A stretch of 64,000 bases of DNA, taken from Geodermatophilus obscurus DSM 43160. Its GTDB lineage: Bacteria > Actinomycetota > Actinomycetes > Mycobacteriales > Geodermatophilaceae. Numbering within the stretch: the stretch's first letter is position 1; each line of letters begins with the position of its first letter. Of the stretch, positions 8,802-18,025 are shown piece after piece. The notes below the pieces were generated by a model that saw nothing but the letters and a program-made list of their open reading frames with translations, had not been told where the DNA came from and ran no database searches. The translations under genes and the position numbers were made by a program. The stretch is from the NCBI RefSeq assembly GCF_000025345.1, contig NC_013757.1:3038001-3102000 (forward strand), in the 5' to 3' direction.

Positions 8802-10193
8802 TCAGCGCTTCCCCTCGGGCGGTCGGCCATCCGACTGGTGACGACGGTTGGAGCGTTCGGTGACCGTCTCGGCGGGGACGTGTGAGCCCGGTGGCTGGAA
8901 CACGTCGGGGATGCCGTCGGCGTCGGCGTCGCGGGCCTCGGCCTCGGCGATGCGCCGGTACCGGCGGTCCCGCAGCCGCAACAGGACCGTGGCCAGCAGC
9001 GCCGCCAGCAGGGTGCCGGCGAGGACGCCGACCTTGACGTGCTCGTCGCGCAACGTCCCGGCGCCGAACGCCAGCTCCCCGATCAGCAGCGAGACGGTGA
9101 ACCCGATGCCGGCCAGCAGCGACAGCCCGATGACGTCGGGCCAGCCGAGGTCGCGGTCGAGCTCGGCGCGGGTGAAGCGGGCGACCAGCCAGGTGGCCGC
9201 GGTGATCCCGATGACCTTGCCCACGACCAGGCCGACGATGATGCCGACCGCGACGCTGTCGGTCAGCGCCGCGCCCAGCCCGGACAGCCCGCCGACGGTG
9301 ACCCCGGCGGAGAAGAACGCGAACACCGGAACTGCCACACCTGCAGACAGTGGGCGGACCAGGTGCTCGAAGTGCTCGGCCAGCCCCGGTCCGGCCTCGG
9401 GTCCGCCGGCGGCCTGGCTGCGGACCACCGGCACGGTGAAGGCCAGCAGCACGCCGGCGACGGTGGCGTGCACACCGGACTCGTGCACCAGCACCCAGGT
9501 GAGCGTCGCCAAGGGGAGAAGCAGCCACCAGGACCGGATCCGCTTCTGCACCAGGAACCTGAAGACCGCCAGCGGGACCAGCGCCAGCAACAGCGGCGTG
9601 ACCGCCAGCGAGGACGTGTAGAAGATCGCGATGATCGTGATGGCCAGCAGGTCGTCGACGACGGCCAGGGTGAGCAGGAAGGTCCGCAGCGCCGCGGGCA
9701 GGTGGGTGGAGATCACCGCCAGGACGGCGAGGGCGAAGGCGATGTCGGTGGCGGTCGGGATCGCCCACCCGGCCAGCGCCCCGTCGCCAGCGTTGGCGTT
9801 GATCGCCCAGTACAGCAGTGCCGGTGCGGCCATGCCGCCGACCGCCGCGGCGATTGGCAACGCCGCTCGACGCGGGTCACGCAGGTCACCGGCGACGAAC
9901 TCGCGTTTGAGCTCCAGGCCTGCGACGAAGAAGAAGATCGCCAGCAGTCCGTCGGCGGCCCAGGTGCCCAGCGTGAGGTCCAGGTGCAGCGCAGCTGGCC
10001 CGACCCGGGTGTCACGCAGGGTCTCGTAGGCGGCCGACCAGGGGCTGTTGGCCCAGGCGAGGGCGAGCACCGCGCCGACGATGAGCAGGACGCCGCCGAC
10101 CGTCTCCTTGCGGAGGATGCCGGCGATGCGGCGGGTCTCAGGCCAGGAGCCGCGGTCGAACAGCCGGAAGGAGGTGGGGGCAGGGGCGGACAA
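8802..10193 (-). CDS. nhaA: Na+/H+ antiporter NhaA
   Basis: 463-residue NhaA-type antiporter that exports Na+ (or Li+) in exchange for protons. Typical segments are visible: [18 protein letters not shown], the unwound-helix region [17 protein letters not shown], and [17 protein letters not shown], with the two adjacent aspartates (VVDD) needed for ion binding. The C-terminal 50 residues are a charged cytosolic tail. Start choice is uncertain. TTG at 10193 has CCCGGAG 8 nt upstream and gives a normal N-terminus (MSAPAPTSF). GTG at 10256 would add 21 residues translated from what looks like a structured leader. A second, divergent NhaA lies at 53321-54766. The leader is probably regulatory. Confidence 0.88.
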   Translation of the reverse strand: MSAPAPTSFRLFDRGSWPETRRIAGILRKETVGGVLLIVGAVLALAWANSPWSAAYETLRDTRVGPAALHLDLTLGTWAADGLLAIFFFVAGLELKREFVAGDLRDPRRAALPIAAAVGGMAAPALLYWAINANAGDGALAGWAIPTATDIAFALAVLAVISTHLPAALRTFLLTLAVVDDLLAITIIAIFYTSSLAVTPLLLALVPLAVFRFLVQKRIRSWWLLLPLATLTWVLVHESGVHATVAGVLLAFTVPVVRSQAAGGPEAGPGLAEHFEHLVRPLSAGVAVPVFAFFSAGVTVGGLSGLGAALTDSVAVGIIVGLVVGKVIGITAATWLVARFTRAELDRDLGWPDVIGLSLLAGIGFTVSLLIGELAFGAGTLRDEHVKVGVLAGTLLAALLATVLLRLRDRRYRRIAEAEARDADADGIPDVFQPPGSHVPAETVTERSNRRHQSDGRPPEGKR

Positions 10194-10203
10194 GAGATCA
10201 GCT

Positions 10204-10262
10204 CCGGGAAGTGGTGGAGGGGTCGGCTGTGACTTGCCGACCAGACTTCCCGGCACACCGAC
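10204..10262 (-). promoter_or_regulatory. structured 5' leader of nhaA (candidate RNA element)
   Basis: On the minus strand the transcript would start near GGTGTGCC and contain GCCGGGAAGTCTGGTCGGCA, nearly identical to the leader of the ABC operon at 12854-12893. A 9-bp outer stem pairs 10245-10253 with 10204-10212 and a 7-bp inner stem pairs 10236-10242 with 10221-10227, both perfect. The outer stem ends in CCCGG, which overlaps the ribosome-binding GGAG of the TTG start, so folding could hide it. Not assignable by me to a known riboswitch class. Confidence 0.5.
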
Positions 10263-10267
10263 TGCAA

Positions 10268-10273
10268 ATGATA
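10268..10273 (-). promoter_or_regulatory. -10 element of nhaA
   Basis: TATCAT on the minus strand, one mismatch from TATAAT. It lies 8 nt before the conserved GGTGTGCC block, which would place the transcription start at or next to the leader motif. No convincing -35 box. Confidence 0.4.
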
Positions 10274-10290
10274 CCGGCGGCCCGTCCGGA

Positions 10291-11931
10291 TCAGCCGGTC
10301 AGGTCGCGGTGGCCGTAGCGGCGGCATCCGGCCCAGGCCAGCAGCGTCGCGACGGCGAGCATGCCGGCCGCCCCGGCGGCGTTCCACGGCTCCGCCGGAA
10401 CCGCGGACAGGTGCGCGAACGGGGAGAACCAGCGGATCGCGCCGGGCCAGCCGAGGGTGTCGGCGAGCACGAGCAGCAGGAAGCCGCCGGCGGCCGGCAG
10501 CACCCCGACGGCGAGCACCGCCGACCGTGCCCAGCCCAGCGCCGCCAGCGCCGCGCCGAGGCACAGCAGCGCGGCCGGCACGACGCTGAGCGCGCCGGCC
10601 AGCGCCTCACCCAGGCCGGGCCCGGCGTCCACCCGGGACGCGCCGGCCCAGGTGGCCAGGCCCGCCGCGGCGGCCAGGACGACCACGGCGGCGGCGACCG
10701 CGGCGGCCTCCGTCGCCGCCCAGCGGGTCCGGGACACCGGCAGCGCATACAGCAGCGCCAGCCGTCCGGCGGTCTCATCGGTGGCGAGCGCGGCGATCCG
10801 GGCCGCGGCGAACGACCCGATCGGGATGGCCAGCAGCGCGTACAGCGCCGACACGTAGCCCTCCACCGACCCCAGCTGCGCGAAGCCGGCTTGCGCGGCC
10901 ATCCGGGCGAAGGCCGGGTTGTCCCGCAGGAAGCTGGTCATCGACGTGGCGAGCAGGCCGATGACCACGAAGTAGGTCATCAGCCCTGCCGTCCACACCA
11001 TCAGCGGGCGGCGGGTGCGGTGCACGGCCAGGCCGGGCAGGGACCGCAGCAGCCGGCTGGGCGCCGTCCGCCGGTCCGGCCCGGCGAGCCGGGCACCGCC
11101 GAGGTCGCGGCCGGACGCCATTCGGATGGCGGCAGCCGCCGGTGCCGCGGCCAGCCCCGCGAGGACCAGCAGGGGCAGCACCCGGTCATCGGCGAAAGGC
11201 CCCACCCGGCCCAGCAGCCCGAACGGGCTGGCCCATGACAGCCAACCCACCACGGGCGCGCCGTCGGCGACCATCCGGGCCAGCAGGCTGCCCAGCAGGA
11301 CCGCGACCGCCAGGCCCGACGCCGACCGGCGCTCGGGCAGCAGCTGCGCAGCCAGGCAGCCCAGAGCCGCCCCGACCATCCCGGTCCCGGCCAGACACGC
11401 ACCGAACAGCACCGATCCGGTCACGGCGGCCCCCGCGAGCACCATCGCGATCGCAGTCGCCGCTCCCGCCGTCGCCGCTGCGGCGAGCACCACGCCGAGG
11501 ACCAGCGCCACCAGCGAGCGCACCCTCAGCCGCCCGCCGAGCAACAGATCACACCGCCGGGCCTCCTCATCGCCCCGGGTCAGCCGGGTCACCGTCAGGG
11601 CCGCCCATATACCGACCAACGCCGCCAGCCCGGTGCCGACGCGCCAGACGGTGAAGCCACCGGCGTCGTCGAGCGCGACCGGCGGGCCGAACAGCGTGCG
11701 GATCGCCGGGTTCTCCGCCAGCGCCGTCAACGACGCCGTGCCGAGGGCGCCGCCGAGGCTGCGGTACTGCACCACCACCAGCGCGCTCATCCCGGCGCAC
11801 ACGATGGCCACGATGAGCGTGCCGCGGCGGACCTGCCGGAGCGCCGCCGTCGTGACCGTCCGCCCCGCGGACCGCGGCGGCTGCGGCCCGGTGACGGCCG
11901 GCGCGCGGGTCGGGGCGGTCCGGGTGGTCAT
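10291..11931 (-). CDS. ABC-2 type exporter permease, duplicated
   Basis: 546-residue polytopic protein with about 12 hydrophobic spans arranged as two similar halves joined by a charged linker near residue 290 ([19 protein letters not shown]). This is the layout of single-chain ABC-2 permeases of the polyketide/antibiotic exporter type. ATG at 11931 overlaps the stop of the ATPase gene by 4 nt, so the two are translationally coupled and form one exporter, one membrane protein and one ATPase. Substrate is unknown; relatives export antibiotics or lipid-like compounds. Ala/Leu-rich throughout, as usual for the family. nhaA follows 98 bp downstream but has its own leader. Confidence 0.8.
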   Translation of the reverse strand: MTTRTAPTRAPAVTGPQPPRSAGRTVTTAALRQVRRGTLIVAIVCAGMSALVVVQYRSLGGALGTASLTALAENPAIRTLFGPPVALDDAGGFTVWRVGTGLAALVGIWAALTVTRLTRGDEEARRCDLLLGGRLRVRSLVALVLGVVLAAAATAGAATAIAMVLAGAAVTGSVLFGACLAGTGMVGAALGCLAAQLLPERRSASGLAVAVLLGSLLARMVADGAPVVGWLSWASPFGLLGRVGPFADDRVLPLLVLAGLAAAPAAAAIRMASGRDLGGARLAGPDRRTAPSRLLRSLPGLAVHRTRRPLMVWTAGLMTYFVVIGLLATSMTSFLRDNPAFARMAAQAGFAQLGSVEGYVSALYALLAIPIGSFAAARIAALATDETAGRLALLYALPVSRTRWAATEAAAVAAAVVVLAAAAGLATWAGASRVDAGPGLGEALAGALSVVPAALLCLGAALAALGWARSAVLAVGVLPAAGGFLLLVLADTLGWPGAIRWFSPFAHLSAVPAEPWNAAGAAGMLAVATLLAWAGCRRYGHRDLTG

Positions 11932-12842
11932 GCCGGCACCTCCCCGTAGTAGTCGAGGAAGATCTCCTCCAGCGAGGGCTCCCGTACCTCGAGTCGGGTG
12001 ACGTCGGCGTCGGCCAGCGCCCGCAGCACCGCACCCGGCGGCCCGCTCAGCGACAGCTCCAGCCGCACCGGCGTCGGCCAGCGCAGCCCGGTCACCTCCG
12101 GCAGGGCCGCCAAGCGCTGCAGGCCCGGCGCCGGCGCCGCGAGGTCGGCAACCAGCTCCATCCGCCGCAGCCGGCGCAGCTCCTCCAGCCCGGCCACCTC
12201 CACCAATCGACCGCTGCGCAGGATGCCCACCCGGGAGCACACCGCCTGCACCTCGGCCAGCAGGTGCGAGCTGAGGAACACCGTCTGACCGCGCGCGGCC
12301 GCCTCGGCGATGCAGGCCCGGAACTCCCGCTCCATCAGCGGATCCAGTCCGCTGGTCGGCTCGTCGAGGACCAGCAGCGGCGCCCGGGTCGCGAACGCGG
12401 CGACGAGGGCGACCTTCTGCCGGTTGCCGGTCGAGTACGTGCGGGCCCGCCTGTCCGGGTCCAGCGCGAAGCGCTCCAGCAGCTCCTTCCGGTAGCCCAG
12501 GTCGGTGCCGGGGCCGACGCCGGCCAGCAGGTCCAGGCACTCCCGGCCGGTCAAGGACGGCCACAGCGCGACGTCGGCGGGCACGTAGGCCAGCAGCCGG
12601 TGCGCCCGCTTGACGTCGGCGGCCGGGACGCCGAACACCTCGGCGGTGCCCGCGGTCGGACGCAGCAGGCCCAACAGAAGGCGGATGGTCGTGGACTTCC
12701 CCGCGCCGTTCGGCCCGAGGAAACCGAAGACCGCTCCGGGCGCCACGTCCAGCGACAGGTCGGCCACCGCCTCGGTGGCGCCGAACCGCTTGCTCAGTTC
12801 ATGCGCGCGCAGCGCATGAACGGACGACGAGGTGGTGGCCAT
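11928..12842 (-). CDS. ABC transporter ATP-binding protein (drug-exporter type)
   Basis: 304-residue nucleotide-binding subunit. Walker A GPNGAGKSTT (residues about 40-49), signature region YSTGNRQKVALVAAF (about 138), Walker B plus catalytic Glu LLVLDEPTSGLDP (about 157-169) and the switch His in FLSSHLL are all present. The C-terminal 90 residues form the DUF4162-like extension common in CcmA/DrrA-type exporters. ATG at 12842 has CAGGAG about 7 nt upstream. The gene begins an operon with the permease at 10291. Its leader carries the same motif as nhaA. Confidence 0.92.
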   Translation of the reverse strand: MATTSSSVHALRAHELSKRFGATEAVADLSLDVAPGAVFGFLGPNGAGKSTTIRLLLGLLRPTAGTAEVFGVPAADVKRAHRLLAYVPADVALWPSLTGRECLDLLAGVGPGTDLGYRKELLERFALDPDRRARTYSTGNRQKVALVAAFATRAPLLVLDEPTSGLDPLMEREFRACIAEAAARGQTVFLSSHLLAEVQAVCSRVGILRSGRLVEVAGLEELRRLRRMELVADLAAPAPGLQRLAALPEVTGLRWPTPVRLELSLSGPPGAVLRALADADVTRLEVREPSLEEIFLDYYGEVPA

Positions 12843-12845
12843 TGC

Positions 12846-12893
12846 CGGCTCCTGGCAGTCGGGGACACGACTGCCGACCAGGCTTCCCGGCGC
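12846..12893 (-). promoter_or_regulatory. structured 5' leader of the ABC exporter operon
   Basis: Minus strand holds GCCGGGAAGCCTGGTCGGCA followed by an 8-bp perfect hairpin (12868-12875 with 12854-12861, 6-nt loop) directly before the Shine-Dalgarno sequence. Alternative pairing of CCTGG (12878-12882) with CCAGG (12851-12855) would break the hairpin and cover part of the ribosome-binding site. TACCGT, a plausible -10, sits about 7 nt before the GGTGCGCC start of the block, as in nhaA. Confidence 0.5.
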
Positions 12894-12895
12894 AC

Positions 12896-13451
12896 CAGAG
12901 GGGACGGTAGACCCGCCGACAGGCCGCCGGGAAGGACCTCGGTCGGCGCCCGCTCACAGTCGCTGCGTGAAGGGCCAGTCGCTCCGGTCCTGCTGGCCCC
13001 GCACCGCTGTCGGGCCTGGACCATCGAGCACGCACCATCGCGGCCCGCGCGTGCTGACGAACGGGTACGGCGCAGCAGCGCCAGCCAGACGTCGACGTCG
13101 CGGCGACGGCGGAAAGCGGGAGGATTTGCAGTACTCAGGAGACCACGGGCGAACGAGTCGTCGGGCTGCACTGTGCACTGCTGAGCTACGGCAAGCGCCG
13201 GCCGCCCAGCATGCCGGAGCGGGACCTGGCCGCACCGGTTCCGCGGCGCGCACCGTCTCGGTGGAGTGCTCCGCCTGTCAGGGGCCTCGCTGTGGGGGGT
13301 GCCATGCCGTCGTCGTCTTCGTTCTCCGCTCCCGGCTCCACTCAGATCGGTAGCGCCGACCCGGGCGCCGTCACCGTTTCGCGTACAGACCGCCCATGTG
13401 CGGTTCCGCCACTCGACATGGGGACGACACCATTGACCTTCGGGGACCGCC
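12896..13451. other. divergent intergenic region, no gene recognised
   Basis: Promoter space for the ABC exporter (left) and the 239-residue membrane protein (right). No protein family, RNA or repeat recognised beyond the ABC leader at its left edge. Confidence 0.35.
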
Positions 13452-14171
13452 ATGGCTGAGGATTCCCTGCGGGCCCTCGGTCCGGACCGCAGCGCAGGCG
13501 GTGGACAGTCCACAGCTCTGCGGGGAGCACACCGTCTGACGGTCGGCGTGCTCACCACCCTCTACGTGGCCGTGGCGCTGCTCGGTGCCCTGGGTGCCGG
13601 TCTCATCGTGATGTTCGTCGTGGTCCCCGCAAGCGGACTGCTGGGCGCTGTGGTCGCTCGAGCAGTCCATCGAGCGCTCCACCCCGGTCTGGAGGCTCCC
13701 TTCACGCTCTACCTGCCCGCCGCGGTCAGGACCGGTCTGTTCGGTCCCTTCGTCATCGGCATGGACTCCCTCGGTGAGGACAGCGTGTACGTCTTCATCG
13801 TCCTCACCCTCCTGTGCACGGTGGCGGGTGTGGGATGGGCTCACGCACTCGGCTCGGACGACGCCGTTCCACGGCCTCAGGAGCCGTCGCGGCTGCCGGA
13901 TGCCGAGCTCTCCTCCCTGCGCGACCTCCTCGGTGCTCTGCCCGTCGACGAGCTGCTGCACGAGTGGCGCTGGAGCAAGCAGCGGCTGCGCACCGATCCC
14001 CACAGGGCTGTCCAGCTCCGCGACCTCCTCCTCGAAGAGATCCAACAGCGTGACCCGGCAGGCTTTCGGGCATGGCTGCTCGACGGACTCGAGCGCGACC
14101 CCGGGGACCACATCCGCGGCGACGATGCCGGCGGGACGATGACAGGCCGGCCTTCCGGGCCGGGCCGCTGA
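13452..14171 (+). CDS. uncharacterised membrane protein with C-terminal RDPxGF domain (paralogue 1)
   Basis: 239 residues. Two hydrophobic hairpins (about residues 28-70 and 88-130, the second GLFGPFVIGMDSLGEDSVYV) are followed by a soluble helical C-terminal domain of about 75 residues. That domain holds LPVDELLHEWRWSK and EEIQQRDPAGFRAWLLDGL and ends PGDHIRGD. The protein at 17099-17818 has the same length and layout, with matching ALFAPFVMGIHQLGDRGV and DELERRDPRGFDHWVLDG. A third gene at 33389-34012 shares only the C-terminal domain. I recognise no named family or function; a membrane-tethered protein-interaction module is a guess. ATG at 13452 follows GGGGAC. Confidence 0.75.
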   Translation: MAEDSLRALGPDRSAGGGQSTALRGAHRLTVGVLTTLYVAVALLGALGAGLIVMFVVVPASGLLGAVVARAVHRALHPGLEAPFTLYLPAAVRTGLFGPFVIGMDSLGEDSVYVFIVLTLLCTVAGVGWAHALGSDDAVPRPQEPSRLPDAELSSLRDLLGALPVDELLHEWRWSKQRLRTDPHRAVQLRDLLLEEIQQRDPAGFRAWLLDGLERDPGDHIRGDDAGGTMTGRPSGPGR

Positions 14172-14339
14172 TCCGCCGGTATCGCAGACCGCGACGCGAC
14201 GGTGACCGGACGAGGTCTGGCGACCGGCAGCCGCGTGCCCGCCGCCCCATCCCAGCGCGGTCGGCTGCGTCGCCGTCCCCCGCAGCTGCGGACGACCGCT
14301 GCACCGGCCGCGAGGCCGGTCCCGCCGTCTTGACCGCGA

Positions 14340-15516
14340 GGTGAGCAGCTGCCCTCGGGGAGGTGCAAGACGTCGCGACCGGGGCACGTGCCGGGCCCTG
14401 CGCTGAAGGGGACCAGCGGCCAGTCCTCCCCCCCGTGCGCCCGCGCAGCCACAGCTCGGGGGCGAACCGGTGCGCCTCGGGCAACCGGGTGGAGTCCCGG
14501 TGGAAGAACGGCGTGAAGACGAGCACCGAGGCGCCTGCCGGGAGCACGCCGCTCTCCCAGCGCGTCGCCCCGGTGGTGTCCCGCAGGATCGCCGGCGTGG
14601 TCGGCCACAATCGCAGCGACTCCAGGAGGACGGCGCGCAGGTACGGCAGGTCGGGCGCCGCCGGCAGCTCGGTCCGGGCCCGCGGCACGGCGTCCGGGTG
14701 GGCGGCCAGCAGGGCGAGGGCCCGGAAGGAGGCCCACGTCATCGCGTCGAAGGCGAACAGCCACTGCGGGATCTGCTGGTGTGGCTCCGTTCCCGGGGCG
14801 GCCGGGGTACCGGCCGCCAGGCCCGCCAGGCTCCGGGGCTCGGCCGCCTGTACGTAGTCGGCCATCCGCTGCAGGAACCGCCGGCGAGTGGTCGGCGCCG
14901 ACGGGGCGAGCAACGAGTAGTTGGCCCTGCGGCGCAGCCGGAGGAGGTCGTCGGTCACGTCCTCGTCGTCTCGCGCCCCGTCACCCAGGACGGCGCGGCG
15001 GATCGCCCGCCACCAGGCTGCCGACCAGGTTCCCCAGGTGAGCTCACCGGCCTGGTCCACCTCGGCGACGAGGCGCTCGGCCTCCTCGGCGACCGCGACG
15101 CTGATCGGACCGGCGAGGCGGTGCACCGGGGACCCGGTGTCGAGAACGGTCTCGTTGAACGGACGCCGGCGGGCCGTCTCCTCCGGCCCGGAGATGAGAA
15201 CACCTCCGGTTTGGAAGTGGGCAAGTGCCGCGGACTTCTCCCGGGTGGCTGCGGTGAACGGCCGGGCGTCCCGGCCAGCACGCGCTGCACGTGTTCGGGC
15301 GACAGGACGACGGTGAGCTCTCGGCCGGGGATCCGCACCCGCACCGGACCGGGCCCGTAACGGTCGCGCAGCCGTCGCATCCAGCGGACCGCGCGGGCGT
15401 CCGCGCCGGTCCGCTCGGCCAGGGCCCTCGCACGCGGACGGCGGACGATCGCGCCCCGCGCGACAACGGGGGAGCACGACCGTCGCCACGGTCCGGGCCC
15501 CGTCGGGGACGGACAT
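14340..15516 (-). pseudogene. cytochrome P450, frameshifted
   Basis: Pieces of one bacterial P450 lie in consecutive frames on the minus strand. They are the N-terminus MSVPDGARTVATVVLP at 15516; ALAERTG with VRVRIPGRELTVVLSPEHV around 15310-15430; a long central part with LRAVLLESLRLWPTTPAI, the K-helix ExxR; and the haem-ligand loop FSAGPGTCPGRDVL at about 14365-14410 in another frame. At least three frame changes are needed (near 15460, 15270 and 14440), and the region after the cysteine loop is unrecognisable. It was probably a monooxygenase and is now dead. The equally broken Rieske/reductase pair at the window start could have been from a similar pathway, but they are 14 kb apart. Confidence 0.75.
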
Positions 15517-15554
15517 CGCGGGGACGAGCGGTGACCCCGGCCTCACGCCGGACG

Positions 15555-15734
15555 TCATCGGCGGCCGACATGCTCGGCGGAGCCTGTACGAGCCGACACC
15601 GCCCGCCAGATGACCAGACCCAGCAGGGCCGAGCCGAGCACCAACAGCACGACGACCCAGAGCGCCAGCTCCAGCAGCGTCCCCAGGAAACCACCGGCCA
15701 GCGCCAGCAGCAGGACGAGCACGATCCACAACAC
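15555..15734 (-). CDS. small two-span membrane protein
   Basis: 59 residues, almost wholly hydrophobic: two spans (about 1-20 and 22-43) followed by a short polar tail SARTGSAEHVGRR. GTG at 15734 has a perfect AGGAGG 5 nt upstream, which is why I call it real despite its size. It precedes the P450 pseudogene on the same strand by 38 bp. Function unknown; small proteins of this type are common near stress genes in actinobacteria. Confidence 0.6.
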   Translation of the reverse strand: MLWIVLVLLLALAGGFLGTLLELALWVVVLLVLGSALLGLVIWRAVSARTGSAEHVGRR

Positions 15735-15745
15735 GGAGACCTCCT

Positions 15746-16502
15746 CGGAAGAAGTGGACGCCGACCATCTGCCTCGGGCGGAGACCCGCACACGGTGCGT
15801 CCCCGGCATGGACGGCGCCTCGGGGGTTGCCGGGCCCGGGCACCGGCACGGCACAGGGCTCGGACGCCGACACGTCGATGCCGTCGAGCGCATCGGCCGG
15901 CGCTGCGACCCGCTGTCCCGGGGCACGGTGTGGCCACCGGTCACGGGATCCGCCCCGAGCGGGTCGGGGCTCTGCCTCGGCCGTGGTCGAGGAAGGAGGG
16001 TCCTTCTCGGCTCGGGCGTGCCACGACCGGCGGCTGGAACCGGCCGCATCCCGACCGCTCACGCTCCTCGAGGTACTCGTCCGTCGCAGACGGGGGCCTG
16101 TCGATGTCACGCGCCCACCGTGACCGTGCCCAGGTCAACGGGCGACCGGGACGGGACGCTGCTCGCACTCGGCAACCTCGCCGATCACTTCTTCGCCGAC
16201 CGGGGCTCTCCTCCGCGTCCGGGGGCCGCCTCAGCATCGGGGTCGGCAAGCGCGGACGTGCACCGAGGGAGGAGGCCGGGAGCGTTGGTCACCAGGGCTC
16301 ACCCACCCACGGTCGACGTCCGGCGCCGTTCGGCCGCACACGGGGCGCTCCCGTCGGACCTGCGGATCCGGGCGGCCGGCGCCGCGTCAGCCGTGATCCG
16401 CCGATCCGTGACAGCCCACGACTCGAGGGCGGCATGGAGCCTCGCTCCGCCGCCGACCCCGGCACGGCTCCTGACGCCTCCGATCGAGGGACGGGCACTG
16501 AC
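15746..16502. other. no gene recognised
   Basis: About 750 bp divergent region between the small membrane protein and the HPF-like gene. I recognise no family on either strand and no strong hairpin or repeat. Confidence 0.35.
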
Positions 16503-17099
16503 ATGACCGACCATCCACACGACGCACCCCTCCGCGACGAGCACACGTCCGGCGGCGGACGAGGGCGGGCCTGGTCCACGCCGACGAGCCGCTCACGCCA
16601 CCGGTCGCCCTCGGGTGACGGCAGGTTCGCCGAGATCTCGGGCCGCTCACCGGACGACGCCCCCGGCGAGCCCGGCACGGCCACGGTCGCAGGCTCCCTC
16701 CGACTCGCTGCCGGACTCGGCGAGGGGGAACGCCGTCTCCTGGTGAGGCGACTGGCGCGCCTGGACGCCCAGCTGGCCCGCTACCGAGCCGACCAGGTCG
16801 ACATGGAGCTGTCCGTCAAGGACCGAGGGGGCCGTGGCCAACGCCTGACCCTGGAGTGCTGGATCGCAGGTCGTCCACGTCTGGTGGCCAGCTCGGCGGA
16901 CCACGACCTGGACACGGCCGTGAGCCGAGTACGCGAGGGGATGCGACGCCAGCTCGACGACACCGCCACCCGACGCGAACCCCGGAACAACCGCCTGCTG
17001 CGGCGCTCGACCCGAACCGCCCGCGGGACGCCGAAGCCGGAGCCGGACGGGCTCACCGTCGACGTCCGACCGGCGACCCCGTCTCCGGAGGTCCACTGA
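16503..17099 (+). CDS. HPF/RaiA-like ribosome-associated protein (short form)
   Basis: 198 residues. A disordered N-terminus of about 65 residues, rich in Gly, Arg, Ser and Asp, precedes an alpha/beta domain resembling the ribosome hibernation factor fold: RLLVRRLARLDAQLARY, VDMELSVKDRGGRGQRLTLE, WIAGRPRLVASS, DLDTAVSRVREGMRRQLDD. The tail has the RREPRNNR motif. Classical HPF would bind the 30S decoding site. This protein lacks the C-terminal dimerisation domain of long HPF, so a stress-time ribosome role is an inference. The stop TGA at 17097-17099 overlaps the ATG of the next gene, so the two are coupled. Confidence 0.65.
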   Translation: MTDHPHDAPLRDEHTSGGGRGRAWSTPTSRSRHRSPSGDGRFAEISGRSPDDAPGEPGTATVAGSLRLAAGLGEGERRLLVRRLARLDAQLARYRADQVDMELSVKDRGGRGQRLTLECWIAGRPRLVASSADHDLDTAVSRVREGMRRQLDDTATRREPRNNRLLRRSTRTARGTPKPEPDGLTVDVRPATPSPEVH

Positions 17100-17818
17100 T
17101 GCCGGATCGGACGGAGCGAACGGACCACGGGCCGAGCGAGTTGGAGCGATCCCTGGTCCGAGTGGGCAGGCGGGCCCTCGGCATCCTCTACGGAGGAGTG
17201 GCGCTCTTCGGCGTCCTGCACCTGGACCCGTCGACCACGCTGCTGGTCGTGCCGTTCTTCGCCGTCCTCGTCATGGGTCTGCGCTGGTCGATGCACCAGG
17301 CGCTGCTCATCGAGGCCACCCCGTCGATCGCGTTCCTACTCCCGGCCGCGACCGTGGGTGCGCTGTTCGCACCGTTCGTCATGGGCATCCACCAGCTGGG
17401 CGACCGTGGCGTGCACCTACTGCTCGCCCTGGTCGGACTGCTGACGATCCTGGGCTCCCACTGGCTCTGCCGCCTGGAGGTGCCGACGGGACAGGCCCCC
17501 GTCGACGGCCAGTCCGCTCCACCACCGCCCCGGTCGACGGAGGCGCCCCATCACCCACCCCATGAGCTGCTGCAGAGCCTGACTCTCGAGGACCTGGTCG
17601 ACGAGTGGCGGCGCAGCGACGAGCTGTTCCACCCGACGTCTCTGGCTGACCCCCGCGCGGCCGCCGACTGGCGAGGTGGCCTCCTCGATGAGCTCGAACG
17701 CCGTGACCCGCGCGGTTTCGACCACTGGGTGCTCGACGGCATGACCCGTGGACCCGAGCACCACATCCGTGCTGGCTCGGATGGAGCCGCCACCGGATCG
17801 GACGACCCGACTCGGTGA
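17099..17818 (+). CDS. uncharacterised membrane protein with C-terminal RDPxGF domain (paralogue 2)
   Basis: 239 residues, exactly as long as paralogue 1 at 13452-14171 and collinear with it. Two hydrophobic hairpins (about 28-62 and 78-123) are followed by a Pro-rich linker (residues about 133-155) and the soluble domain with LEDLVDEWRRSDEL, LLDELERRDPRGFDHWVLDG and PEHHIRAG. Start ATG at 17099 overlaps the HPF-like gene's stop (TGATG), implying co-translation with a ribosome-associated protein. No family name or function is known to me. I infer a duplication pair separated by the P450 region. Confidence 0.78.
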   Translation: MPDRTERTDHGPSELERSLVRVGRRALGILYGGVALFGVLHLDPSTTLLVVPFFAVLVMGLRWSMHQALLIEATPSIAFLLPAATVGALFAPFVMGIHQLGDRGVHLLLALVGLLTILGSHWLCRLEVPTGQAPVDGQSAPPPPRSTEAPHHPPHELLQSLTLEDLVDEWRRSDELFHPTSLADPRAAADWRGGLLDELERRDPRGFDHWVLDGMTRGPEHHIRAGSDGAATGSDDPTR

Positions 17819-18025
17819 CGTCCGGCGACGAGTGCCCAACGGGACACGCGTCAGCAAGCCCGCCCGCGGGTACGCGCCACCGGACTGCAGACGAAGTCCC
17901 CGACTACGCCGACAGCCAGCCGCCGCCGATGCGGGCAAGGGGAGGACGGCAACCGTGATGGTGGCCTGCCGGACGATAGCCGCGGCCACGGCCCCGATTA
18001 CTTCCACGAGCACACCGGGACAGCC

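Noticed and set aside
8802-10256. GTG at 10256 as the nhaA start
   Set aside because: Would translate through the structured leader and has no ribosome-binding site. Kept only as an alternative, since a leaderless start cannot be excluded.
10291-12564. Longer start for the ABC permease, reaching into the ATPase gene
   Set aside because: The extra N-terminus is the ATPase gene read in the wrong frame. The ATGA overlap at 11931 is the natural start.
15010-15040. Third copy of the nhaA/ABC leader motif (GCTGCCGACCAGGTTCCCC)
   Set aside because: Lies inside the P450 coding remnant, differs at several conserved positions and has no promoter or hairpin context.
13804-16110. Continuous 768-codon minus-strand frame over the P450 region
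   Set aside because: Only the central part is P450-like; both ends are out-of-frame translations of the same gene and of non-coding DNA. Treated as a pseudogene.
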